64,000 nucleotides of DNA. Origin: Volvox africanus (taxonomy: Eukaryota > Chlorophyta > Chlorophyceae > Chlamydomonadales > Volvocaceae). The notes below the pieces were generated by a model. That model saw only the letters and a list, made by a program, of their open reading frames with translations, did not search any database and was not told where the DNA came from. Each line of letters starts with the position of its first letter. The stretch's first letter is position 1. A program made the translations under genes and the position numbers. Below, one piece after another: positions 1 through 17,058 of this stretch. Location: contig BSDZ01000094.1 of assembly GCA_030268105.1 (NCBI GenBank), positions 2,948,501 through 3,012,500 of the forward strand, given 5' to 3'.

Positions 1-507
1 CGCTAACCCTCTTCCTGACCTCCCTTTCGGATTCCATACGAACACAGAGTTATGAAGTCAGTGCACAGATTGTCTGGGCTGAAGGACCCTGCGTTATCGA
101 CTCAATACCAAGGCCAGATACCAGTGCACCAATCTGGCTGAATCTCTACCAACGATAGAGTCATTAGATCGTAAATTTTGTAAGCCGAGACATGTAGTGC
201 AAGGCCAAAGGCTTGCTGCAACCATTCAGGCAGCTAACTAACCGCCTTACGCAATCGACCGCTCCAATGCTCTACAATGCAAAGCGATTTACTTCCAATA
301 ATTCCAAATACAACCAACAGCTGACATTCATTCTTATTATGACATTCATTCTCGGCAAAGCAGACCATCGCGATCAACATTCCGTACGATTCTGGGCCTT
401 GCGTGACACAATCGAACACTTTAAAAAGCCCCCATCATACGCATCTTCTGTACAACTACTGAAATTTCGAACACGTGTGTACGATTTCGAAGAGTTGTCC
501 CCAAGAG
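1..507. other. Upstream region of the LHCII gene; no gene seen
   Basis: No convincing exon on either strand. This stretch should hold the promoter and 5' UTR of the light-harvesting gene that starts at 508. I see no clear TATA box at a fixed distance from the start codon. The open frame at 213-602 is a chance frame that runs over the real first exon in another phase. Confidence 0.5.
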
Positions 508-1817
508 ATGGCTGCCATTGCAAAGTCCGCTATCCGCAGCTCCGTGCGCCCATGTGTTGTGGGCAGCCGGGTGAGTCATGGAAGGTTACGCATCAAGCTT
601 AGTTGACAATAACGCTGACATCTATATGAATTCCAAGCATAGATAATCAAAGATTGCCGACTGCTCGTCCTAAATCTCACCCGACAAGGGCATTCCTTAT
701 TGCATCCCGCCATATTGCGCAGGCTGCCCGTGTGGTGCCTCGTGCAGCCATCGAGTGGTATGGCCCTGACCGCCCCAAGTTCCTTGGTGAGTTCCTAGCG
801 ATACTAAGTCACAGTTCACACTGTCATGCTCACACATATCCTAGCACGTTTTCGGGCCTGCACCGTCTTAAATACTCCATATCCTAGGTGTCTGTCAGGT
901 GATGGACTTCGTGTCGAGTCCGCATCTGACCCAAATCAAATGTTTCAAGTTGCTTACACGCTCCGCTCCCCATCTCCACAGGCCCCTTCTCGGAGGGTGA
1001 TGTCCCGCCCTACCTGACCGGCGAGTTCCCCGGCGACTACGGCTGGGACACGGCCGGACTGTCTGCTGACCCGGAGACTTTCAAGCGCTACCGCGAGCTG
1101 GAGCTCATCCATGCTCGCTGGGCCATGTTGGGCGCTCTGGGATGCCTGACCCCGGAGCTGCTGTCCAAGTACGCGGGTGTCTCGTTCGGTGAGGCTGTCT
1201 GGTTCAAGGCTGGCGCCCAGATCTTCGCCGATGGCGGCCTGAACTACCTGGGCAACGAGAACCTGGTGCACGCCCAGTCGATCATTGCCACCCTGGCCGT
1301 CCAGGTGAGGGACAGCAAGGGGGCGGGGGATTGGTGGTCTGTTGAGATGTCAACGCAGTTTGCTGGTGTGTTCGGGACCTCGTCTGTATATGAAAATGCG
1401 AAATGAATTGCCAAGGGCAGCGTCTGAGCTTGGGTGTTATCCGCTCTTGAGACGCGTTCCTGTCCCAGTATCCTGACCTTCCTCGCTGCGTCCCTTGACT
1501 CTGCACGGCAGGTGGTGGTGATGGGCCTTGCTGAGGCTTACCGTGCTAACGGCGGCCCGCTGGGCGAGGGCCTGGACCCCCTGCACCCTGGTGGCGCCTT
1601 CGACCCGCTGGGCCTGGCTGACGACCCGGACACCTTCGCCGAGCTGAAGGTCAAGGAGATCAAGAACGGCCGCCTGGCCATGTTCTCGATGTTCGGCTTC
1701 TTCGTGCAGGCCATCGTGACCGGCAAGGGACCCGTGGAGAACTTGTCGGACCACCTGGCCAACCCCAGCGCCGTCAACGCCTTCGCCTACGCAACCAAGT
1801 TCACCCCGTCTGCGTAA
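508..1817 (+). CDS. LHCBM: Major light-harvesting chlorophyll a/b protein of LHCII (LHCBM2/7-like)
   Basis: Exons 508-570, 723-786, 982-1304 and 1512-1817 join in frame to 251 residues, the usual LHCBM length. The protein binds chlorophyll a/b and carotenoids in the thylakoid membrane as part of the trimeric photosystem II antenna. Visible marks: a short transit peptide rich in Ala/Arg/Ser; the trimerisation motif WYGPDR at residues 33-38; helix B with the pigment-binding [16 protein letters not shown] segment; helix A with [16 protein letters not shown]; and the typical C-terminus FTPSA. The start at 508 gives an N-terminus ([15 protein letters not shown]) like the LHCBM2/7 type. All introns are GT-AG. 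Assignment to a particular LHCBM number is inference; membership of the family is certain from sequence. Confidence 0.95.
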
Positions 1818-2733
1818 TGGTCCATGCGAGTGTTGTTTAGGATTGAAATTGGTGCTGGATTGTGATGGGAGTGAAGTCGAAATCTCATGGTCACGTATAG
1901 TTGAGTAGAACACGGACGCATAGACTTGCATAGATTTACCCTGGTTTACCCTGGTTGATGTAAACCCTGCAGATGTAATGACTGACGATGCATAATGTCT
2001 CCATCGGAAATGAATATCATAAACTGTACTAGCATGCGAATGCATGCCCAAGGCCTACGTATTGATCTAAGATGGAAGTGCACAATGTCACGTTGTAATC
2101 GTGACATGGGTTGCATGTAGATATCTTCACAATTCACAAAGTATTACTAAAACAAAACTAATTGATCCATGAGTATCAAAATTTAACATGGCAGAGGAGA
2201 GAATGGCTACTCAAAGCGTTGCCTTATTAGAATGACGAGTCCTGGGACGTTGTCCCGTGCTTCTCGAAGAATGCGCCACAGTATCATTGACCTGTAGCTG
2301 TAACAAGATTCTGGAATCTTATTACATGACGAAATACAAGGTACGTATATATGGTCCAAACAGTATAGATGTATGCTATAGTTCTGGAATAGTATGTTTC
2401 GATATCTGAACGCGCCTACCACGTCAGTTTACGTTGTTATCATAATCCGATATTTTTGTAGGTATTTATGAAGCTGAGTTTTAAACAGAGGCAGACAGTA
2501 CGACTGTTTCGTTCCATAGCGCCATCCCGACTAGGCACGTCACGTCAGGGCATGCTCCGGAATGTGTCGGCAGCCTTTTCACATCAGCCATTGCATCACA
2601 ATAGTGATATGTTATATATCATTTTCATTACTCCACATACATTACACGCAGGAATTCGGTAGAGATTATTACTGACATTGTGTATCTCCAACGGAGAAGA
2701 ACAATTGTCCTACTGGAAATTAATATTATTGCA
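1818..2733. other. 3' UTR of LHCII gene and upstream region of the SRCR gene
   Basis: Apart from the TGTAA signals near its left end, this stretch holds no recognisable exon. It is more AT-rich than the flanking genes, as expected for UTR and intergenic DNA. Confidence 0.5.
1959..2098 (+). terminator. Poly(A) signals (TGTAA) of the LHCII gene
   Basis: The green-algal polyadenylation signal TGTAA occurs at 1959-1963, 1974-1978 and 2094-2098, that is 142-281 nt after the stop codon. Which one is used cannot be told from sequence. Confidence 0.6.
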
Positions 2734-5700
2734 ATGTTCAGTGAGTCGGCGATCATCGGCAAGCAGCGGGCGTTTGTCCTCCGTTCCTTCATTAGCCTGT
2801 TGCTGTTCCTTGGAATCTTCAATGGTAAGAAAACATCTCGCTGCTAAACGTACAGATTGTGCAAGAGTTGTTTCGGTCCGGAGTCATCCAAGTTGTTTTG
2901 TTGTTTCAACCGTCGCGGGTCGGGAATGTCATCCACCCGAAAAATGCGTTTGCTAAGTTTATTATTCTTCCTCATTACTGTGTGCAAATGTCTATGCTTG
3001 TGCGGCTACGCTTTGGCCTCATTGTTGTGGATAGGAATATGCAGTCTGCGACACTCCTTTCGACTTATCGCGAGCCAGCATGGATGGCCAACACATTAAC
3101 ATTTTCCTTAAAGGCGGCAATTTGAGCGAGCATATTTACATAGCCGGGGCCCGCACTACAACGCCTATACCACTGAACCCAAATTCCTACCTCGCAGGCG
3201 CCACCAGGTGCCAGGCGCGAAAAACGCCGTCTCCATCACCTCGTCCTCCACCGCCCCAGTGTAAGTCTTTCGCCAAGCATGGTTTCTCGCTGTTTGCCAA
3301 TTTTGCGTGGCATGCGGCATATTCGATTAGATGGTTTGGCCAGGACCTGACGGTTTGCACTTGGTTTATCTGTCATGAAGCTGCCGGGTGCTGGAGGCGG
3401 TTAGAGAAATGCTCACTAGGGCTACGCAACTGATGGTCATTTCCAGGTGGCACTCAGGCGTGCGCAGCTGATATGGTCAAAGCTGTGACCTATGCATGCA
3501 AGCCTTATCCATTGCGTATCAGACCTCCCACGCAAGCTGCGTATGCAAAACACGGACCTGTCCGCGCTCTGTCTGTAATCGGATGCCATCCGCATTGGGG
3601 TCTCTTCTCTCCGCTCCTAAGCGCGCACCTCGGTCCGCAGGCCGCTTTGCCCGCAACCTTCTCGTCCCCCCCCACCTGCTCTTTAAGGTACATATGCATT
3701 CAAACCTTACCCCTCCCCGCTTGTCGCTTGTCGCTTCTCGGACATCTGCCTGTCCACACTTCCACCATTTCATCCAGACGCCAAGAAGGGGCTCCGACTG
3801 GTGCGCGCCATCCAGCCCGCAACCAACCTGACATCTCGTAAGACAGCCGGCATCATCGGGCGGTTGGAAGTGAAGGTCGCGAAGGTGTATTCCGACAAGA
3901 AGGCCGTGTGGGCGCCCCTTTGTGATGACGGCAGCTTTGACGCCTGGCGGGCGCAGGTGGGTGATGGGGTTGGCTAAGAGTGATGTGGCTCCTACATTAG
4001 GTTGTACGGATGTGATAGTTCATGCGGGGTGCCAGGGAGTGCATGAGTGGGTGCCCTTACAACGATCATACCCAGCGGACTTAAGTGCGTCAGAATTTTC
4101 TGGGGTGAGAGATGTCTTCGTGCATTTCTGGCAACGCAGCAAAAAACGCCAGTATTCTCAGTCTTCCAAACACGTGCAAGTCCTCAACGTCTGCGGCGCT
4201 GCGGTGCTCGCTTATTTGCTTACTGCGCTGTTGCCGATACAGGAGTTTTGTGACATCCTGGGATTCAAGTACGGTATGAAGTACAACGGCACCGGCATCA
4301 GCACCTTCGGGAGTGACGAGGCAACACAGTGAGTTTCTCTTCTGGCCGGGGGCCGGGAACGCGGAAATGCTGGCCGTGATGGTATACAATCAAGTGCCGC
4401 TAGGGGAGTGAAAGACCTTCAGGGCCCGATTTCATGCGGTACAAGGTGGGCGTCGGTGCTAGATTTCTTCATCTAGGCGACGGGGTGCTGCTTCCGGGGC
4501 CTTCCTGCGCAGCTCGCCGCTACTTCCTCTCGGCTGTGAAAGCACACACCAGGCGCCTGCGGATCCAGCTTGCTGCCCGGTGCCCATCATGGTCAAGCCG
4601 CCCCCCCACCCGTCCGCCTGTTCGATTTGCGCCTCCTCCCTTTTGCAGTATTGCCCCCTTCGGCGACTTGAAATGCTTCGATCAGCCTTGGCAGGCGGGG
4701 CCTGCCACTTGGTCCGGCTGGATCGACTTCCCCACCCGAATGAAGAAGTACTGCTACTTCTTTTGGTCGGATTGCGCTTCTGGTCAGCTTGTGGCATTGC
4801 AATGCTCAAGTAAGGAGACAGCTGGAAGTATCTAGGTACACGTGCGCACAGGAAATGCGTATGTGTTCCGCTGGGTTGGGTGGGTGAGTGGCGCGCTCCA
4901 GTAAGCGAGATCACCCGAATGTATTAGGTACATGTGTATCCGCCTTCTTCTATGCGGTCCGGTCGTATGGGGGGCCGTGAGGGGTCAGTCTCCAGATCTT
5001 CATCGTGTTAGGAAGAGGCGCATGGCGCATCCCGCTGCAGACTCGTGGATTCATGAAAGGCAATTAAGCGAGAAAGAGGACTGTTGTATTATGCTCTAAT
5101 AAAGAGCTCGCGAGTTAACGTCAGGATTAAATTAGACATCCCAATCATTATCATGATACTACAAGGAGCTGTCAGTACTGAACACTTTCTCGTCACCCTC
5201 AGTCGACTGCTCTTAATGATACATTCGTTCTCCGATAAAGACATGACCGTGCTGTTGTGTCGGCACTCCGCAGATTCCCCGCTGTCGCCGCCGCTGCCCC
5301 CGCGCCCATCGAGTAAGTGTGATGGTATGTCCTCCTTGGGGGCCATGACTCTTCCGCTCTTGCATCTTGCGAATTTGTCAATCTTGATTCCATTGCAGCA
5401 ACCCGCATCACCCACCCCTGAGAGCCCTTTGGACTACCCGTTGGCTGCCGACCTGTCTGTACCCGTGCAGGCCCTCCGCCGCCAGACCGCAGCCTGGGTG
5501 GCGCCATCCGCCATGTGCCCCCCGAATCTAATATCGAGTTTATGACGCCCTTTGGCATGCCCTATCGTATCGAGCTGCTTGTCAACTCCTCCGCTGACGG
5601 CCGTTCCGGGGAGGCGGTGTGGGCCCCGCTGTGCGCTTCACAAGAACAGCTGGTGGCGTTAAAACAGGAGACGCGTGACATATACGGTGATGCCGCAGAC

Positions 5701-7096
5701 ATCATAGCCAACACCTCATGCCACCAGGTCGGTGCTCCGGATGTTCGGAAAGAGAGGGGCGTGGTATCGAGAGTTGCTTGCATACACGAATTCTCATTCT
5801 CATCCTGTGCAGTTGGGATGTGGGTGTCATCCTAGCCTGACTGATGGTGATGATATATGCATGGAGGAATGCGGCTCGATGTCGCCGCTCGGGAAATGAT
5901 TGGTCTGTCGGGATGATGGTCTGTCAGTCTGTCGTCTGTCGCCATCTGTCGTCATGATCGCGCCGATTCTATTCCTTCTTATGGCGCTAGTCCCGCCGCG
6001 CTCCTTTGCCGCTTGTCCCGGCAGTAGCCCGTTGCTGAGTTCCGCCCGCTCCCCCAGGACGATTATTTCTCCAACAACGGCTGGTACTTCTCGCTGACTG
6101 GCTACGCCCTATCACCAGCCTTAATTCCTGAAGGCAAGTAGGTCTTACCCATCGCGACCCTGACCAATCGCCCCCCCGCTCCCAGTGTCCATGCCCCTCG
6201 TGACTTCGCTCTCCGAGTCACAAACCACATGTGCACATTTGGAGGTAGAAATGTAAATGAGTATCTGAGAGGGTAGCTTAGAACTGTGATGTATGGTAGT
6301 GCTCTGGGGGGTCATCGTCCGGATGATGCATGTTAGGATATGCACCGGTGTCTTGGGTCCATGAGGTACGGGAGGTTCATCACCCCCGAAGAAATTATAT
6401 GTGGACCCAACTATGTGGCTTTATGTGACCACATGGCTACAGTCTCGAGTGCACGTGCTTGTGTGAGGAGTCGTTTCCCAGCCGCACCCTGATTCAATGA
6501 TATATTCCTTTCATTGGCTGCCTGTCTGGATTTTATGATTCATCTTAGGCCTCGCGCTCCCCCATGCAGCGCCAAGCGCAACCAACAGAAGTAGTGGTAG
6601 CGACAGCAGCGACTATCCGACGAGACTGTTCGACCCATCGACATACACTCACTGGGTGACCATCGTGGACGAAGTCAAGGAAGATTCTTCCTCACTGCAG
6701 CGGATGCAGCTTAAGGTAGGCTCGTGTATTGTTTGTTAGGACGAAACGTTAGAATGATTTGAGTAGGCTCTCGGATTCTTGGGGCAAATAAACACACGGT
6801 GCTTTACGCCCCGCGCACCTGAATGCCCAGCTTCGCACATCATGCTGATTGCGGACGAGCATCACGCGGTCGCCACTCCACGACGCAGGGCCCACACGAA
6901 ACACACGGATACACGAGCACACTACTGTGCTACAAAATGACGATCCATTAGCTGACGCCAATGAAAGTGAACCCGAGTGTGCCATTCCTGGGTGATCCCA
7001 TCATTCCCGGGTGTGCCATTCTTTCAGGTCTCGACCTCACCGTGCGAGTCCGGATACCTCTTCTTGGTGCGGTGTGACATGCTCGTGTTTGGTTGA
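2734..7096 (+). CDS. Secreted or membrane-anchored protein with two SRCR domains
   Basis: Ten exons join in frame to 388 residues: 2734-2824, 3198-3260, 3778-3956, 4243-4328, 4649-4809, 5274-5312, 5471-5727, 6058-6133, 6570-6715, 7028-7096. Residues about 12-30 form a hydrophobic signal peptide or signal anchor. A Ser/Pro linker (PSPSPRPPPPQ) follows, then a first scavenger-receptor cysteine-rich-like domain with GRLEVKV, VWAPLCDDGSFDAW, EFCDILGF and a Cys-rich end (KYCYFFWSDCASGQLVALQC). A second Pro-rich linker leads to a second, more divergent domain (YRIELLVN, AVWAPLC, ending CESGYLFLVRCD). SRCR proteins are extracellular ligand-binding or matrix proteins and are numerous in volvocine algae; the ligand here is unknown. 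The intron after 6133 works only as a GC-AG intron. An extra 5' exon cannot be excluded. Confidence 0.82.
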
Positions 7097-9727
7097 GATG
7101 GAGACGGCAGAAAACACGCCACGCGCGTGTACGGTGTTACAGCTGTCTTATCGTGATCGTACGAGGAGTACCGCACGCGGATTGTAGACGCTTAAACAAC
7201 CGGGATGATGTAAGGCCCATAGCGTCTTTTATGTCGAAACCGATTTTGCAATGACTGAGCGCAAGCCAAGACCAGTCCAGGCGCGCTGCAGTGATGACAT
7301 GGTGGACCGTGTGGCAGATAAAGAAACAGTACACATGCTTTTTTGCACATATAACGGCACATAGCGCAAATGGAGCTCTGCGCAATCATACCATCATTTA
7401 GTGTTTGGATTTTGGATTCGTTGCATTCTTGGGTGGCGGATGTACGAGGCTGTTCGAAATATGTGCAGGAGGATGCAGCAGCGGGTATACGGCATTGATT
7501 ACGTTAACGGACGATGGTTGAACAGTTTTTTTTGTGTACAGTGCTTTGTGTCTCCCCGGATTGGGCTCGCGATGTATCATAGAAGTAGGCGAGTGATGCA
7601 AATGGCTGTCGGTATTCCAATTTTTCTATCTTCGTGATTGGTCGCGGTTAGCTGCTGGGCAGATTGCGTGGTGCCTGTGGGTTTATAGCCATCATTAGCT
7701 GCTGGGAAATCCCTAACCATAGCAGGCATGCTCAGGTCACGCATGCCCGTTGCGCAAGGATACGGACATGCATGCCTAGGTGTCTTATCATGTTTGGTGC
7801 TGGTGCTGAAGCATTTAGATGTATGCAACAGAGTGCGCACTCCTCTGTTCGCATGGCGTGTTGGGTGCCACATGGATGCATATATTTGATTACTTAGGGA
7901 TTGAGGCTTCTTGCTCTTTGGTCATGCGTGTGGGGGCGCGGGAAGAGGGTGGTAGCATGAAGGAGAGGTGCAACTAACAGTATTCTGCAATTTTGTTGCA
8001 GCAAGAGAGTAGTGATGACCATCAATTCCAATTTGCGCATGGCCACTTAGCCACTTAGCCACACAGCCTCGCCTGCGATGACGTCATGAGCGCTGTGGTG
8101 GGTCTACACAGATCGGTTCTGCAGTAGCGGGCTTTTCATTGATGGCGGCGCGGCTCTACATGGAATAAGGCTGGTAGTCGGGGGGGTCTCCGTATCATGC
8201 AGGTTGCATGATTACTAGAGATTAGCAACTTAGCAAGTACGTAATTGGTCGTACGATACAACTCGCGTTCTGGGAGATCCCGCGCGCATATGCATGGCTG
8301 CATAGGACTATGTATGGCGCAGAGGGCGGTACATGTACGCCGCTGCACGGGCGGGAGGTGCACAGGACGACCAGAACTATCTGGTGAGCTCTGGCCATCC
8401 TTCACCGGTGGAGGGCACGTATGGCTTCTTGATATCGGGTCGCCTTGTATGGAGCTGCATGTGCACCTGAGATGCTTACTGGCGGGGCCCGTGTCTCTGG
8501 ATTCGGCCTTACGAGGATACATATCCTCATGTGTGTAGCCCATATGCGCCTTTGGGTGTTTCTGCGGCCTATTGTGCGCATATGAGCGCGCGGAAGGCGC
8601 TCCACATGGTTGGTTGGATGTCCCTAAGTCTCTGGCTAATGATAAATTTAATAGGTGTGAATTCCTTCCTTGATATATTAGAGCCCACTGCTAAGAGCCT
8701 GTGCTGCTTCTGCTGGATTCCTTTTCCATTCGGTATGCCATCATATGTGCCATTACGATTGATTGTCATTGCTTTCTATCTCGGCTAGCCATCTTCCTTC
8801 ATTAGGACTGTGATGTAAAACTGAGATGCGGTCCAACAAGCTAATACCCCAAATCCTGGTGGTTGTGCGCTCGGAACCTACTTAATGGTAATGTTGTAAT
8901 GCCTTGCAAACAGCTACGTTGGAACGCAGGACACATTGTCCGACTTACATACACACACAAGCACATGTACGATAAGGCATAATTGATTACGGGCCACTGC
9001 ACGTTATCCATGCATCAACTGAAAGGGATCTGCAGGTGTGAAGGGTTGGGACGACATGGCCGGGCTTCTCGTTCCGCTCTGATGTACGTCAAGGTCGGTG
9101 CACCGGCTACGGACAATTGCGCCAACGTGATTTGTTCACGTACATTTTAGATATCATCGCTAGATCATGTCTCAAAATGAACGAGCCTGCATCAGGCGAT
9201 GGTTACCATTTCTTACGGTCAACATGAATAGTGCGGATGATGGTGGCAGCATACCTGCCTTCTAGGCATATGACCCTTCTAGCCGCCGGTAGCAGCAACC
9301 CATCGTATGCCGTGGCCTATCCGCATCACTTATCTCACCATTTGGCTCCCCTTGACGCAAGCGCGGCTCTATAGTTACAACCGCGCACGCCACAACACAC
9401 ATACTAAAACACTCATCACCGCCACCACATCCTGGAGAACACGCCCTTTCTTTCTTCCATAAATTTCACTGCGCACAGGAAATAGACACACAGCCAAGTT
9501 CGTCACGAGCCCTGTGCGCAACCTACGGTATCTGACCTTCGTAACCGCGTTCCGCAGCCCCTCTTCAACACAGGCCCTATCACCTCCCCCCGGCCCCTGT
9601 CCCCCCGGGCCCCTGCCCTTTTTCACGACATCTTACGTCTTTCAGAGGCCCCTAACCCAACCCATACTATCGGTACCGGTGCACCCAAGAAGGGTGCATA
9701 TAGGCCCGCACAACAGGGAGATCCCGT
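7097..9727. other. Long intergenic stretch; no gene seen
   Basis: I find no run of exon-like reading frame flanked by plausible splice sites on either strand. Several unrelated frames of 60-135 codons occur but have random-looking composition. A TTACA at 9375-9379 reads TGTAA on the minus strand about 350 nt past the armadillo gene's stop and is a plausible poly(A) signal for it. A decayed transposable element cannot be excluded by eye. Confidence 0.45.
9375..9379 (-). terminator. Probable poly(A) signal of the armadillo gene
   Basis: TGTAA on the minus strand, about 350 nt downstream of the stop codon at 9728-9730. Confidence 0.4.
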
Positions 9728-15217
<5,490 letters not shown>

Positions 15218-17010
15218 GGCAATTTAGTCAACGCGTTAGTCGTCGTTGGTTGCTAAAAGCCTATGAAAAATCTAGTTAAAATTAAGTATAACTTCTGCGT
15301 AAGATCTACTTTGCCAGGAGAAAGCGACGACGGAGGTTATTGGTTAGGAAATTACCGAACGAGCTTCTTTGGATCAGATGTGAATCGGAACATCGGAAAA
15401 ATGCAGTGATATCTCATGCGTTCCAAATTCTTGCCTCTGGTAAATTACTTTAATCGAAGGTATTACCCCCTGACCGCCACAGTGTACCCATTCATTAGGT
15501 TAGCATACGGGCCTAAACATTGCGTGATTAAGCAGGCGCTATTTCACGCGAGTTATACATCAAAGTGAATTGACTACACACTGCAGGACCATCTGTACGG
15601 CAACTGGTTAATAATTCTATCCGTGATTGATAGGCCCCTGACGTCCTAAGTCCTGACGTTCTGGTCTCCATCTGATCGCACAATAAAGAAATAAAGTAAT
15701 TTTTAGAAGAAATATGTACTCGCCTGCAGTAGGTTATGTGTGAGCAGAGGCCGCACTAAGCATAAGCCTTACGACAACACGAAAATACTCGGCGTAATTT
15801 TTGACAAACGGCATACCTTATAAAGTTTGCGACCAATTAAAGCGACTTATTGTATCTTGCTTCAATGCGCGGCAGTAGGCACAGGCCAGGGCTTCGGCTA
15901 AGCGGGGACCAATAGGGTTTATCTCACCCCTGGTTTGCCTGGTAGGACCTGGCTCCAAGCTGTCACATGCCAAGAGCTTCCGTCGAGGATCTCTTGTAGT
16001 TTTTACGTGCACCTTATAAATTAATTGAGACCTTCCATATGATATTACAATTGATTTAATGACATTCCCATGTGTTAGCGTCTCTTGTCCGTGTCGTTCG
16101 AAGGTAGGAATGGTGTGAAGCCTTCCCCAACGGTAAGTCCAGAAGACAAAATTCACCGTTACTGTATTGATACCGGTATTCCATAGCTCGTATTCCTTAG
16201 GAATCTGAGTCCCATGGTCCCATGTTATATCCCAGCAAGCCAGCATCCCTGGGTGTCGGCCCGCGGCCGTTGACGAACCTTCCCTACCTGCTAACGGCAA
16301 CGTGTACGGAAACTATCGGTGTTCACCCCGGCTTCCACCTCACGGAGCAACGCAGTCTAATTTATATTTAGATGAAATCGTTAAAAAATTGAAGATTGCA
16401 TTTAGCGCCATACCTCTCAACGCCGTTTGCCAAAACCAGAGCGCCAGGCGTATAGTTGATGGAGAATCAGATGTTTCTTGAAACAATAAGTGTGCGTTTT
16501 ATTCGTTGAAGTTATTGCCCAACACAACCTGGTGAATGCCCGGCTGGGTAGGGTAACCTGACGTTCATCCGCAATTCCGTCACCCAAGGACAATGAGCCT
16601 GGCAAGGGGACGCCCCGGATATGCCGATGCCGCTTTAAAGGTTTGTACGTATGACTTCAAGATGCATGGAACATCCGCAGTAGGTCTACTTCATGGTTTA
16701 TCTAAAAGCCCCAAGTGCACATAGTTGATGCTAAATATGTATTGAATGAATTATAGGTATCATAATATGAAGCTAGTAAACCCTACAGACGCAACTGCCG
16801 TGTCCGGTTGGCGCATGTCTCATCCCGCTACGCTCATGGCTTACTGTGAAACTCTCTCCATGTGTTTCCCATATTTTACCTATGTACAGAGCTTGATTTA
16901 ATAAGTTCATTGTCTAAAGTTTCATGGGCTATGCCAAGGCCGTTGACCTAGTGCCGGCCTCTACCGACTTATCATGACATCCTCCATATCCTGCGTCCAA
17001 ACCCGCAAAG
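15218..17010. other. Divergent upstream region between armadillo and coiled-coil genes
   Basis: Relatively AT-rich stretch between two divergent genes. A minus-strand frame of 160 codons at 15818-16300 is open but matches nothing I recognise. A short possible first exon of the rightward gene lies at 16662-16679 (MHGTSA, followed by gtaggt), in phase with an acceptor at 17010. Both are weak. Confidence 0.4.
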
Positions 17011-17058
17011 GGCGGCGATGCACCACCTGGAGACGGTTTCGGTAACGAGATTGAGCGC

